DNA of 64,000 bases, from NCBI GenBank assembly GCA_012934845.2, contig WNNJ02003654.1, forward strand, positions 226,636-290,635, in the 5' to 3' direction. This stretch comes from Pomphorhynchus laevis. Lineage: Eukaryota; Acanthocephala; Palaeacanthocephala; Echinorhynchida; Pomphorhynchidae. Below are positions 35,698-47,760 of the stretch, piece by piece (position 1 is the first letter of the stretch; each line of letters begins with the position of its first letter). A program made the position numbers and the translations under genes. The notes below the pieces were generated by a model, which was given only the letters and a program-made list of their open reading frames with translations, searched no databases and had not been told where the DNA came from.

Positions 35698-37880
35698 ATG
35701 TCTACTTCAGCTCGACACTCTAGCAAAACGTATGTTTTAATTCATGTTGGAGATTCCATCGTTCTATTGGGTGACTTCAATGCTCATGTTGGTGGCGACA
35801 ATAGCACTTGGAAGGGAGTGTTGGGGAGGAACGGACTCTCTAATCTAAATGCGAGTAGTGTTGAATTATTCACTGTTGTTCGCGTAATAATCTGTGCATA
35901 ACCAACACCACGTTTGAACATTAGGAGATTTATAGATGCACATGGCATCAAGATTCTCTTAGTCAAAGATCAATTATCGATTTTGTAATCGTTTCATCTG
36001 ATCTGCTACGTTATGTTCTGGACACTCGTGTGAAGAGAAGAACTGAGCTGTCAACCGATCACTACCTTATAGTTAGTAAACTTTGTTGGCAGAATCGAAT
36101 GCTAGACAAGCCTGGTAAACCCAAGCGTTGTGTGAGGGCGTGCTGGGAGCGTCTATCAGATGTTTTTGTCAAAGAACGTTTTTCTAACTACATTCGTGAA
36201 GACTTCTACTGGTTGCCAAAATAGGTGATAAGCATTGATCAGGAACAAGAGATGTTTAGATCTCCGCTTGCCAAGCAACTGTGAAAAGTTGTGGGTCAAA
36301 GGCATTAGGTGCTTGTAGCGGAAGAAATACTCGAACTGCTTGGTGGACACCAACAGTTAGAGATTTTGTAATACAGAAGAAGCTGGATCATAAGGCAACT
36401 TTGTCAGATAAATCAGTAGAAGCTGTTGACAAGTACCGAAAAGCAAAGAGAGTATCAGCTCGAACAGTTATTGAAGCGAAGAAGGAGGCTTCAGAGAAGT
36501 TTGGAGAGCACTTAGAACTTGATTATAGGTAAGCTTCGAAGATGTTCTGGAGGACGATCAAGAACGTTCGTGTTAAAAAGCAGTAAACTTCTCAAACTGT
36601 TTATGACAAGACAGAATCTATGCTGACTGACATTGAAGAAATTCTTGGTTGTTAGAAAGAGCACTTTAGGAGTCTTCTAAATCCGATGGATATGCCTTCT
36701 CTTGTAGAAGTAGAGCTTTTATAACCAACGGGAGAGCTCATCCATTTTGAAGAGGTCATTGCGCTGATAAAAAAAACTTTGAAATGGCAAGTATTATGAA
36801 GTAGATGAGATTCAACCTGTTGCTTTAAAGGCTCTCGACGTTTGGACATGAAGTAGATAAAACGAATCTTTAATGTTGCATTGAAGTCAAGCAAGGTTCT
36901 TAGTGGTGGCGAACTGGGGTGGTAGTACTGATATTAAAGAAAGTTGACCGAAGAGTGTGTTCTAATTGTTGGGGCATCACTCTTCTTAGCCAAACTGGTA
37001 AGCTATTTGCTAGGATTCTTAAGTTAAGGATACGGCCTATAGTTTAGGGACAGTTGCAAGATAAACAATGCGGCTTTCGTACAGATCGTGGAACTACAGA
37101 TCAGCTCTTTACTCTCTCAACTATCCTTGAACGGTCTTAAGAGTTCGCTCTGCCGATCTACATGTGCTTTGTAGATTTGGAGAAGGCGTTCGACCGAGTT
37201 CCACGTGAGAGGATGATGTATGAACAAAGTATGAGTTGTGTTCGTGTTCTAGGTAGGAAGTCTGAATCATTTTCAGTAGGCATTGGGCTACGTCAGGGTT
37301 GTCTTTTGTCTCCACTTTTGTATCTTGTTTACATGGACAAAATTTCTAGAGGGGCTGCTCTGACGGATGTCGATCTTCGGTCCGGTTCCATCAGGATAGC
37401 ATCTCTTCTTTTTTAGAAGACGTTGTTTTGTTGGCTTCTTGTCTTGAGGACTTACAGTGCCTACTAGATCGATTCACGATAGAATTCCAAGCGGCAGGGA
37501 TGTTGGTTAGTAACTCCAAGACTGTCTGTATGTACTCGTCTCGGATTAAGTTGCCAATGTCAATCTGAATTGGAGGAAAAGTTCTTCCTGATGTGGATGA
37601 TTTCAAGTATCTTGAGGCATTGTTCTCGAGGGACGGCAGGAACATCAATGAGATTGAGAAGCGGATTTGTGCAGCTAACGCAGCAATGCGCTCTTTGTAA
37701 AGTATGTCGTGATAAAGCGAGAGTTGAGTCTTCGGGCGAAGCTTTCGGTTTACTACACATTTTCGTTCCTATCTTAACCTATGGTCATGAGCTTTGGGTT
37801 ATGACCGAAAGGATAATATCTCGGATACAGGCGACGGACATGAGGTTCCTTCGCGGTGTGGCCGGTATTAGTGACTTATG
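35698..37880 (+). pseudogene. LINE-B copy 2, endonuclease and RT, 3' truncated
   Basis: In order: APE endonuclease [20 protein letters not shown] with [16 protein letters not shown] (35765-35890); IIDFVIVSS near 35965; a linker with TPTVRDFVIQKKLDHKATLSDKS (36340-36420); a finger region with WGITLLSQTGKLFARI (36975-37020); ERTDQLFTLSTILE-like; motif A MCFVDLEKAFDRVPRERM (37162-37215); motif 4 VGIGLRQGCLLSPLLYLVYMD (37275-37335); a damaged catalytic box (FLED in place of FADD, about 37405-37420, with a frameshift); thumb KYLEALFSRDGRNINEIEKR; and ILTYGHELWVMTERI up to 37880, where it breaks off. The sequence is of the RTE/L2-like type with FVDLEKAFDRVPR; the clade is not resolved. Confidence 0.75.
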
Positions 37881-39289
37881 ATAATTGTATCAAACTAAAA
37901 TCACTACGTTCATATGCTTAAATAAATAATATATTTTGTTGAGAAATTTGATTTAACAATAATAAAGAAAGTGTTGTGAACATTATTGCTTTCTAGATAT
38001 ATTCTTTCAGTGGTCAGTTTTTGATATTATACTCGTGTGGTTGTTTGAATTCTATCTGCATCACTGTACACTACAATCAACGTGGTTGGACCTCATCAGC
38101 AGTGAGCCCACGTCTACATTTCGTGTTTCGGTCCTGTCTATGTTTCTGCTGAACTTTTTATCGCCAAAGGCCGCTTTATATGAATTTTATACACAATTAC
38201 ACAAATTATGTGTTCTATATTTGGTATGGGCGGTAACTAATATTCGCAATTCGAATCCACCACACACCGAGCTTTTATTCCGTTCTTGGACGAAACGTTC
38301 ACAGGACAGTAAACCGCAAGCTGTAAAAATCAAGAGCAAAAAACGTAAAATAAATATCTCTAAAAGATATACGAAATGTTTAATTTCTTGATTAAGTGTT
38401 CTCAACGTGTTATTGAGATGCTGTGATAGCAATGTCCATAAATCTAATTTATAATATTAACTAAACACAATGAAATTAGTTAATAGAACTAATTGCAGTA
38501 GATATACATGAGTGGATAAACTGGGAATAAAAATACTAGTTTATATTCGGATCGAAATTACAAATAAATATATGAGATAATAATTATATTAGTAGATATG
38601 ATTTGCGATTCGCAACTCTTGTAAAGGATCTTTAATGTATACTTTAGTACGATACCCGAGTGAAGGTATTTACCAAATATATCTGTTTATCATCTTTTTC
38701 ATCAACATGCTACGAAATAAAATTTTAAATTTCAATAATTTAAAAGTATTTACAAGGAAAACGATTTGAAATATTTATCACTTCATGCTTACAGGTGACG
38801 AATAAAAATATTAGGCGTTTTGAAATTCAATTTCGATATATAGTTGAAGGATAGGTCCCTAGAAAAACAAAAATACACATGCAACAATTTTGATAGGATA
38901 TAAATCCATAAAAGTATCATCAAATAATTCGATTAATAAAACTAAATATTGATTTATTATATCAGCAACATTCACGATTATTGAATTTAATTGCCAACTG
39001 TTAGATATCTCATAAAAAATATAATGCAATACTTTTACTATCTATAATTGTCGAAACTCCGAGTTACATCTATAATGTACGTGTTTCTTTCAGATTTCAT
39101 AAACTTCAATAATTGGGTAGCTTACTAATGTAACTATCATTACTTATAAATATTTGTCTAACAAATGTTTGATTTTGTAAATTCTAGAATGCAATGTGTG
39201 TTTCTCAAAATAGTCTTCTATTTATAAATCGGAAGCGCTAATGAGAGTGTTCGGATTGTGTAAATCATCATAATTGCTACATCAACTTA
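37881..39289. repeat. AT-rich sequence with two dispersed repeats
   Basis: About 38320-38610 parallels about 34250-34530 (GTAGATATACAT(A/G)AGTGGA(C/T)AAACTGG, TTATATTAGTAGATAT), so LINE-B copy 1 lies downstream of one copy and LINE-B copy 2 lies upstream of the other. About 38620-38860 parallels 52690-52945 (AAAATTTCGAATT-like, GATTTGAAATATTTATCACT, TCAATTTCGATATATAGTTGAA). The 118-codon ORF at 38035-38391 is probably chance. Confidence 0.55.
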
Positions 39290-39742
39290 TAGCATTCCAG
39301 CACAATAACAAATCATTATGTATTTATAATGAAATTATTAGCATACATCTTACGTTACTCATTATAAAAATACGATAATTCAAGCTTGTCAAGTCATTAC
39401 TTAAAAACAATATTGTATTTTAATATATCGCATTAATTGAATATTATTACTAACGTCAATACGTTAAAAGTTGTAAACTTAAGGAGAATAAAACTATTTT
39501 TCAAAAAATTAAAAAAATCTCAATGTAGTGCATTTATTTTGAAATATTTTTATTTATATTACTTTTTTGAGATATTCATTTCAATTTGCAAACCTGTTCT
39601 TACAAATAATTTTGACAAATTAAATTTTAAAATTCACAATGGATTTGTATTTAAAAATGCTATTGAATACAAAATATAAAATAAATGTGGAGACAATAAT
39701 ATTGTGATAGGAATTATTATAATCATCTTGACTGAGTAATTC
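39290..39742. repeat. Repeat X copy 1 with an 80-codon ORF
   Basis: The block recurs at 53459-53900. From about 39430 on the two copies look identical for some 300 bases, including an 80-codon ORF (39437-39679; Lys/Phe/Ile-rich, LRRIKLFFKKLKKSQCSAF then a hydrophobic YFYLYYFFEIFISIC). The preceding 150 bases differ at roughly one in ten positions. I do not recognise the ORF, and base composition alone could explain it. Confidence 0.65.
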
Positions 39743-40915
39743 ACGCTTTTTAACTTTAGTTTTTTATAACTAAATAGATTGCAATGAAATTATACTTTTA
39801 AATGCTACACTTTTAATAAACTTACAATCTTTCTACGTGGAAATCTTCGATATTTAGAATATCATCATTTTTAAACAAATTGTGATGTAGTTTCCTAAAG
39901 CAAATCAAAACCTTTACGCAGTATATTACACTTTTAACATACAAGTGATTGAATTTGCAATTATAATATTCGATCGACGATATGAAATTCCACGACAGAT
40001 CACTTTTCAAAAATAAATGTAAGAACGTTTTATTACTTAAAATATTACAGTAACTTGACACGAAGGCCAATACATTCTGTACGATTAAGTGACGTGATTA
40101 TTGTGTTGTCAAGTGAAACAATGCGTATTTGGTTATTGTTGGCCAATCTATGAAAGAAAAATTGATGAAAAGATTAATTTAATGTTTTGTCGAACATGAT
40201 ATCAATCGGGCGCATTTGATATTTCTGTATTTCAAATGCACTCAAATGGTTATGGTCAATCGCACTAAAATTGAGAGATAACAAGTAAAATTTGCTCACA
40301 CAAATTAAAAAGAATAATTGATCTTATAAGCGAAGAATTTTATACAAATTCAGCGTAATTTCAAAATCGCAATAATTGGAATAAAATGATAAAATAATTT
40401 TTAAAAATAAAATAGTTACTGAGTGTTATAATAAGTCTTTGTTATAGACACAAGACATGCCTAATTTTATCTACTTTGTAAATAAAATTACCACTTACTG
40501 TATGTTTAATAAGTCTTGTTATAGATACAAGAAATGATTTTATAGAAAAAAGTTTATAAAAGGATTTTTATTAATTCACAAATTAAACAAACGGATTATT
40601 CATAGATCACACATTTCGTTTAAAATTAGTCACTTACAAGTAATTTAGGTTCCAAAATCTGCTGGAATTTACAAATGATATATTCTCAATGGCATTATGA
40701 GAGAGGATACTATTGTTAAGGTTTAAATATATAAATATTTGAAAAGGCAAACCTACATTTCGCTGTCTATAATGTTTATATCTGGTATTGTATGATCCAC
40801 AAATGTTTGTCTATTAGAGCTGAGTGTTCGATAACAGCCATCATTACTTTTGAAATGTCTAAATCGCTCTAACTTTATTAAGAAAATCGGAACGATTTTA
40901 AACTTGTGTAAGTGA
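39743..40915. other. AT-rich intergenic sequence, nothing recognised
   Basis: No gene or RNA gene is seen. The phrase (A)TAAGTCTTTGTTATAGA(C/T)ACAAGA recurs within 40430-40530. Confidence 0.35.
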
Positions 40916-41980
40916 TTCTAAAATTGTAAACCTGTGGAAGTCGTGATATTAGTAAAATTAGAATATTATAAACTAAAAAATTAGTAAACTCTTTTTAGAA
41001 GCTTAATTGTTTATCAAATATTTAAAGTTTAATAATAACATATCAAATATAGATGTGTGAAACGTTTGCAAAATTTAAATAGTTAAACAGAGGAATTTAA
41101 ATAAGTTTTTTTTGTCTCGTTAAAATGTCCAAACTGATCTAAGAAAATCAGAACGATCATATGAATTTCTTTATTGGACAAAAACTAAAATTGTAAACTT
41201 GTGGAAGTCGTAATATTAGTAAAATTATAATCTTATAAACTAATAAAAATTAATAAACTGTTTTAAGAAGCTTAATTGTTTATCATAAATTTAAAGTTTA
41301 ATCATAACATATAGATATATTTTCAATAATTAAACAGATGAATTTAAAAAAGTTTAGTGTTAACAGATGACGCTAGCAAACGAATCATATATAAATGTGT
41401 GAAACAAAAAATCGTTTTTAAATTAATTTTATAGTAAGTATGATCCGTCTGCATTTGTTAAGATTTAAAAAATTTTATAATAGGAAAGAATTAAGATATT
41501 TAAAACATTTCATGTAATGCAATTTTTATAACAACACGGGCCTTTATTCGTATCAATTTTATCAAGGATAAATACTCAATTACGTTTAATACTTGTTTAA
41601 TCAATGCATATTTAATAATAATATTATTTGCCATAATAATTAATAATGTCATATAATTAATAGTATAGCATTTCCATGTAGGCATTCACTTCAATGCATA
41701 TTTAATAATAAGCCGTCATATTAATATGACGTCACGATAATATGAATTGCTTTATTGGACAAATAAAATTTAAATTGTAAACTTGTGGAAGTCATGATAT
41801 TAGTAAAATTAGAATCTTATAAACTAATCAAAATTAGTAAACTGTTTTAAGAAGCTTAATTGTTGATCAAATATTTAAAGATTAGTCATAACATATAGAT
41901 ATATTTTAAATAATAAAACAGAGAAATTTACAAGAGTTTAGTGTTAACAAATGACGCTAGCAAAATTGAAATAATAAAAT
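40916..41980. repeat. Three copies of a ~200-bp dispersed repeat
   Basis: Units begin near 40916, 41185 and 41765 with AAATTGTAAAC(C/T)TGTGGAAGTC, then ATATTAGTAAAATTA, GAAGCTTAATTGTT and CATAACATATAGATATATTT. They end near GTTTAGTGTTAACA(A/G)ATGACGCTAGCAAA in units 2 and 3. They are diverged and separated by unrelated sequence. CGTCATATTAATATGACG near 41713 is a perfect palindrome. Confidence 0.7.
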
Positions 41981-42679
41981 TAAGATAAATTGATATTAAA
42001 TATGATATAGTGAGATGCTTGGAATGCTTTTAATATAAAATGATTTCTACTAAAGTGTATCAGGTATATATATTATTTCGATACTTGCTTGTTTTACAAA
42101 TAAATTTATAAATAAAGGCTTAGTAGCATTGATCGCTATCCTTAAACACTCACTGCAATCCTGTAAAAGTAACAAAGTCAAATCGCTTTATACATCTTTC
42201 GCTTAAATCCAAAGAAAGTGCATGATTGAGCAATATGATGTAAATAAAATATATCATCTGAAATTAGCGGAATTAAACAGAATTTATTTGTTTAATGCGT
42301 AAGACAAAACTAAATCTTAAATTAATTTTAAAAAAGTACATGAAACACGAAATGTTTGTTGAGATCATCAACTACAAAATTGGCATCACAATACAAATAT
42401 GACATTAACAAAGAAATGGATATGGGCATTTTAAGGGCGGAAACTTGAAAATACTGCGATTTGAGCAGAATAATGTGTTATATAAAATTTATAAGGTTAA
42501 ACAATTATCAATGTATAGAGCAATTCTTTGACTGGCGTGATGAATTTCTTTGCAGAATGGGATAATAATGTAGTTGCGTCGAAATTAAGTATTTAAAAGC
42601 TAAAAGCGCAATGCTGATAATTATTCACATTTGGTTCCCTGTACAAGAATCTATAGAACGCTTAAGAAGGGATAACGTT
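41981..42679. other. AT-rich stretch, possibly remote LTR-element debris
   Basis: No domain could be read with confidence. The last 150 bases may belong to the Ty3 polyprotein remnant that follows (IHIWFPVQESIERLRR reads openly at about 42630-42670). Confidence 0.3.
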
Positions 42680-43140
42680 TAGTAGCCTGAAGTTGATAAT
42701 GATGTGACCTCACATGTTTAACAGTGCAACGAATGTCAGGAACGCCATCTACAAAAACATAATACACAATTGTTTCAGTGGTCAACTACATGCCAACCCT
42801 GTTTCGATTGCACGAGGTCACGGCCTATTTTTCAGGGCCGGTGCTTAGAGTAGCTCCGCTAATTAGGGTGAATAATGTAACCAAATGGCAAGAGGTAATA
42901 AAACTAGGTTCAACCGTTGTTAGTCTTGTCATTGCATAGCTACGCGAAATATTAGCTCGATGGAGAGTACAAACTTTAAGAGTTTGTGACCACGGACACC
43001 CATTCACATCGTGAAAATTTGACAATTTTTGACTTGTCAACAACATACAGCATATCAAAACTACCCACAACTGTTTTTAAACTAATGGCTTAGCCGAGAG
43101 AATAGTCAACATTGTTAAACAATTGGTGCTTTTGAGTAAA
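42680..43140 (+). pseudogene. Ty3/Gypsy-type integrase remnant
   Basis: Plus-strand reading through frameshifts gives part of the H2C2 zinc finger (CNECQERHLQKHN at about 42726-42765). It then gives a catalytic-core end with DHGHPFTS (42990-43013, the second catalytic Asp region normally SDNGPQFTS), KFDNFLTCQ, and NGLAERIVNIVKQLVLLSK (about 43085-43140, normally TNGLAERxVQTxK). These are hallmarks of Ty3-like retrotransposon integrases. Several stops and the loss of the first catalytic Asp region make it dead. I saw no LTRs. Confidence 0.6.
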
Positions 43141-43479
43141 GGTAAGTAAGGATTTTGTTAAAAGATTAAATATAACCAATAAAAAGAAGACATGAATTAA
43201 CTAAGTATTGCAGGGTCCTAAGAAATCATTGCACTCAGAAACGTGTGAATATAAAAATTTTGTATTTTCTCCGAAATCTTAAAGTCGCTTTATATTCGTT
43301 TCAATCTTTAGGCATTCATTAATATAACTTGGGATTCAATCCCATCAGATGGAGATGGATCCACTATACCAGCCACAATTTCGCTAAAGCTTTCAACTAT
43401 TAATATAAACTTAAAATTTATAAATCTGAGGAGTGCCAGCATTCAATAATTCCTATGAACACATTATTTTCTCAATGCA

Positions 43480-43800
43480 TGACGTTTCATGAGAACGTTT
43501 CAGTTTGAAACAGTATTCACCCACTGGACAGCGTTGCAGCACTATTCCTTAAACAAAGTTCATGCGCATTGTCTGGCCATTTATTTGGTATTTCGCTGTT
43601 GTCTGGCATAGTTCCTTATGATTGAAAGATATCTGAGATGTAGCCATTATTCAAAAAAGAAGATACGTCTTTATGTACAAATTACCTAGTAATTTTCTTA
43701 AGTAGCATATTGTGCAAAATATTTGAACGAATTCTAGCAAAACTTATATATAATGACCTAACAAATGGGGGACTGAGAGTGAATCATATCATGAATTCGG
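43480..43800 (+). pseudogene. LINE RT finger fragment (PLFKKxDTS type)
   Basis: Plus strand: SGIVPYD, then KISEM, PLFKKEDTSLCTNYLVIFLSSILCKIFERILAKLIYNDL at about 43610-43765. This is the SGxxPxxWKxAxVxPLFKKGDxxxxxNYRPxSLTSxxCKxxE signature found in several LINE clades. It belongs to neither family A nor family B above. It is a short fragment only. Confidence 0.6.
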
Positions 43801-43849
43801 ATCAAAGCGCTTGACATTGAGTAATTTTCTATCCTATATACTCTTATGG

Positions 43850-44760
43850 ATCATTATTGTGGGTTGGAGGTCGATGCAATATAACACATTTTAAAAAATA
43901 TTGCACGGAAATCGAAATTAATTCTGGTATGAAGCACTATTTTAGTGCTTCATACCAGAATTTTTACATCATAAATTTTTCATCAAAAATTTCATCATCA
44001 ATTTTTTCTTCATACTTTTTATTTCTACGAAAGAATTTTTAGAACACGCAAATAGAATAAATTTTCGAAATATTAATACTTACGATTGTAGTAAGCTTTA
44101 GACAAATTTAGATTTAGCTGATACTAAAGAAGTGTTAAAAAAATTATTTAACCTTTTACTTTGATTAACCTTTTACTTTGATTAATCTTTTACCTTCATT
44201 AATATTTTACCTTCATTAATCTTTTACTTTGATTAATGTTGTATTTAGATAAAGCTTTTACTTTGACTAACCTTTCACTTTGATAAAATTGAATTAATTG
44301 AATCCTTAAATATTTTGATAAATCAAAATTATTTAAAAGTTGGGACATCTATATTTAGACAAAAAAGGGGTTTCAATGGGTGGTAATAGTAGCCCAATTA
44401 TAACTGACTTATTTTTAAGCTTTATAGAATATGAATTTGTTCATCACTGTGTAAAAAATAAATCTAAATTAAATAAAGATATGAAATATAAGTTTCGGTA
44501 GTAGCCCAATTATAGTTGCCTCTTTTGGGCTACTACTTAATAGTAGCCCAATTATAGCTGACTTATTTTTAAGCTTTATATAATATGAATTTGTTCATAA
44601 CTGTTTTAAAATAAATCTAAATTATATAAAGATATGAAATATATCTTTGGTACAATAATGAGATACGTGTATTTAACTAATAATTTTTATTCAATAAACG
44701 AACAAATTTATCCAGGATGCCTTATTCTTAAGAAAACTGATATTGATTATATCAATTTTA
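43850..44760 (+). pseudogene. Naiad-type PLE copy e, badly rearranged
   Basis: Pieces of the RT: HFKKYCTEIEINSGMKHYF at about 43888-43945, interrupted by a perfect 20-bp foldback (43920-43939 / 43943-43962); FRNINTYDCSKL-like and LADTKEVLKKLFN; then a minisatellite of an 18-20 base phrase (CTTTTACTTTGATTAA, 44152-44284). Motif 4 (GNSSPIITDLFLSF, 44380-44420) is duplicated at 44530-44590 with an inverted scrap between (GTAGCCCAA / TTGGGCTAC). The YIDD box is damaged near 44650. It lies directly upstream of copy f, as in PLE tandem arrangements. Confidence 0.7.
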
Positions 44761-44835
44761 TAACATATAATATACAGCATAATATAATATACAGCACTTT
44801 ATAATATATAATATACAGCTTTTTTCATGGAATAA

Positions 44836-45970
44836 AAAAGGAATAAGAAAAATTGTATAGTTTGTGATGTTATAAATAATAATAATTGTATTGTAAGTAA
44901 TACGACAAACAAATGTTTTTCATTAAATATTAATAATAATTGTAACTGCAATACCGCAGGTGTAGTGTATCTAATACAATGTACATGTGGATTGTAATAT
45001 ATAGGAAAAAGATATCAAATGTTAAAAACTAGGTTTAGGCAACACATATATAATATACAGCATAATAGTCAAACTATATTTCATAGACATATGAGATTAA
45101 TAGGACATGATATTAAAAACTGTAAATTATTTATTTTAGAACATATTATCGAAGAAAACATATCAATATTAAATCAAAAGCTATTAGAAAAAGAAGATTT
45201 TTTGGATTGAAAGGCTTAATTGCATGTACCCATTAGAATTGAATGACGTGGTACAAGGAATTAGCAGAAGTAGTATAGTACATAATAAACAACTATATTA
45301 TAATAATTCGGTTAAACGCAAACCAAGAAGTCATGGTGATTTAAGGAATAAGAAAAATAGACTTAAAAATATTAAAAAAGATATGTATAAAAATGAACAA
45401 TTAGAAATATTAAAACAACTTTTAAAAGATAATAAGCTGAAAGATCTTTATGTAAATATAAGAAGTTTTTCTAAAAATATCATTTGTTCAATAAATCAAA
45501 AATTAATTAACGACTATAATAGGCTGAGTTGTATAATAGACAGTTATTGTAATACAAAATACTATAATCGTACAATAAATGTTAATAATAACAATAGAAA
45601 ATATGCATTAACCATAAACTTCATTAATAAATGTATAGATAACATAAATATAGCCGGACTTTTAAATAATTCTAAAAGTAAAGAAATAATAGGGTCAGAT
45701 TTAAGTAAATATATTCTTAAAATAAGGTATAAACTCCAACCATCATTAGGACGAAAAATTTGTAATTATAATAAAGAATTAAAATCAATATGTAACGATA
45801 ATATTAGAAACATAATGGAAACAGAATGCAATTGTAAAAGTCTTAGTTTTGATAAAATAAATGAACATATATGTACCCATAATCTAGAATTAATTGAAAA
45901 TTGTGAATTAATAAAGTTGCTATTAAAAGGGTATAAATATAGATTAAATAATAACAACAACAAAAATTAA
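44836..45970 (+). pseudogene. Naiad-type PLE copy f: N-terminal GIY-YIG endonuclease and linker
   Basis: This is the 5' half of a PLE polyprotein in which the endonuclease precedes the RT. A cysteine-rich lead (KNCIVCD, then CNCNTAG) runs into the GIY-YIG core GVVYLIQCTCGL, then YIGKRYQMLKTRFRQH (44956-45060), HMRLIGHD, and the Glu-bearing LEHIIEEN. Two lesions are visible: a TAA at 44995-44997 just before YIG, and a one-base excess in the T run at 45198-45203. After that the frame continues as WIERLNCMYPLELND in the 248-codon ORF from 45224. That ORF is rich in Lys/Asn and near its end has CNCKSLSF, INEHICTHNLELIEN and LLKGYKYRL. These C-x-C, H-x-x-T and KGxKYR blocks link endonuclease and RT in Naiad-type elements as I know them. 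The catalytic residues look present. Confidence 0.8.
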
Positions 45971-45999
45971 ATTTGCAATTTATTATATAATAATTTAAA

Positions 46000-47760
46000 T
46001 GATTACTTTAGTAAGCTGATTAATAGTGAAAGCTCGAATATATCTAAGATAAACATTTAAAAAGATAATATATTTGATAAAAATTATAAATAAAATGAAA
46101 ATAACAAACAATTACAAAAAGGAAATATAAAATTAATAAAGATATGTTTAAAAAACTAACTAAATTAAAGGATAACTATATAATAACAACTACTGATAAA
46201 GCTAGTAATAACTTTATCTTCATATGCAAAAAGCTTTTTTATGATATACTAATAAGAGGTTAATTCTAATGATTTAAATGTAAATCCAACATATATAAAA
46301 AAGATTCATTTTTATGTGGAAAATGCGTGCCGGCGCGCGCTTACATGGCCACAACAAATAAACAACAATCAAAGTCATGTGTAGAGAAGGTGGGATCGGA
46401 AGAGGTATTTGAATGTGATACAGGTGAGGGCGGATTAGACGTCGAGATGGAGCTTATTCCAGGCAAGATTGAGGCGACGAGGAAGGGTCGGAGACCGTAA
46501 ATGTTGGAGTAATTCGGAAAGTAGAATAAGATGGAATGATGGGAACGCAGCGATAGAGAAGTTGGGCGAGTGTCGTTTAAGAAAGGGAATTTAATGAACG
46601 ATGAGAAACTAACAGAAATGAACGAACATATGAACGTAGTGAGTTGAGTTTAGAAACAATTATTACAAGTCACTGTTCTATAATAGATAAAAAGGGTATA
46701 AAGGTTGAATCAGATAATAAAACTATACCTATATTATATTGGAATCCAAAATTACATAAAAATCCAATAAAACCTAGGTTCATATGTAGTGCGTTTAAAT
46801 GTACATTAAAACCACTTTCTGTCTATATGAATAAAATACTTATAGTAATTAAAGCACACTTTAAAAAATATTGCAAGGTAATCGAAATTAATACTGGTAT
46901 AAAACACTATTACATTATTAATTATAAAAAAGAATGTTTAGAACAGACAAATGGAATAAATTTTCAAAATATATATACATACGATTTTAGTAGGCTTTAT
47001 TCAAATCTAGATTTAGTAGATATTAAAGAAGCGTTAGTAAAATTAATTAATCTTATATTCGGAAAAATATATACATATATATGTAATAATATTTATAACG
47101 CCTATCTAACAAAAATTAAACCATCAAGTAAATATAAATGTATGGATAAAATTGAATAAATAGAATCCTTAAATATTTTGATAAATCAAAATTATTTAAA
47201 AGTTGGGACATCTATATTTAGACAAATAAAAGGTGTTCCAATGGGTGGGAATAGTAGCCCAATTATATCTGACTTTTTTTAAACTTTATAGAATATGAAT
47301 TTGTTTATAACTGTGTAAAAACTAAATCTAAACAATATACATATATGAAATATATGTTTCGATACATTGATGATATGTGTATTTAATTCTAATAATTTTT
47401 ATTCAATTAGTGAACAAATTTATCCAGAAAGCCTTATTCTTAACAAAACCAAAATTAATGATAAAGAAGGTGTATATCTAGATATGAACATTAAATTAAC
47501 ATTAACTAAAACTACTATTAATTTATATCGCAAAGATGACATATTTAAATTTACAAGAAACATATATTTGCATGAGCATTCATGCATACCATATAATATT
47601 AAATATAATGCATTAAATAATGAAATTTAAGGAATTGCAACAATTTGTAATGATATTGGCTTTTTTCAAAATCATTGGTATAATTTAATAGGTATATTTT
47701 TTAAGCTAAGTTTCTATAAAAATAAAATCAAACAGAAAATATCAAAAATTAATTTAAACT
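46000..47760 (+). pseudogene. Naiad-type PLE copy f: reverse transcriptase
   Basis: This continues from the GIY-YIG half. LTKLKDNYIITTTDKASNNFIFICKKLFYDIL lies at about 46150-46250. An unrelated 330-bp insert (46295-46624) follows, and then ELSLETIITSHC. The fingers (IPILYWNPKLHKNPIKPRFIC at 46727-46790) and motif A-like YTYDFSRLYSNLDLVDIKEAL (46978-47040) come next. Motif 4 is FRQIKGVPMGGNSSPIISDL (47217-47275) and motif 5 FRYIDD (47358-47374). A 2-bp loss right after YIDD, a TAA at 47157 and a deletion near 47277 break the frame. The thumb continues (NNFYSISEQIYPESLILNKT) to about 47630. From 46859 onward everything is mirrored in the right palindrome arm. Confidence 0.8.
46295..46624 (-). 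mobile_element. 330-bp insert in the PLE RT, flanked by AACATAT
   Basis: AACATAT at 46288-46294 and 46625-46631 flanks a stretch much richer in G+C than the host element (GTGCCGGCGCGCGCTTACAT near 46329). Copy d has a single uninterrupted AACATATGAACG at the same point, so this is an insertion with a 7-bp target duplication. The minus strand reads ELLQHLRSPTLPRRLNLAWNKL, a stop, then SALTCITFKYLFRSHL, resembling the C-terminal end of a CR1/L2-type ORF2 followed by a short 3' UTR. That assignment is tentative. Confidence 0.55.

Noticed and set aside
38035-38391. 118-codon ORF as a gene
   Set aside because: There is an overlapping antisense ORF of similar length, no domain, and it lies between dispersed repeats. 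Chance is sufficient explanation.
44152-44284. CRISPR-like array from regular CTTTTACTTTGATTAA repeats
   Set aside because: The repeats are 16-20 bases with almost no spacers and lie inside a eukaryotic PLE remnant; it is a minisatellite.
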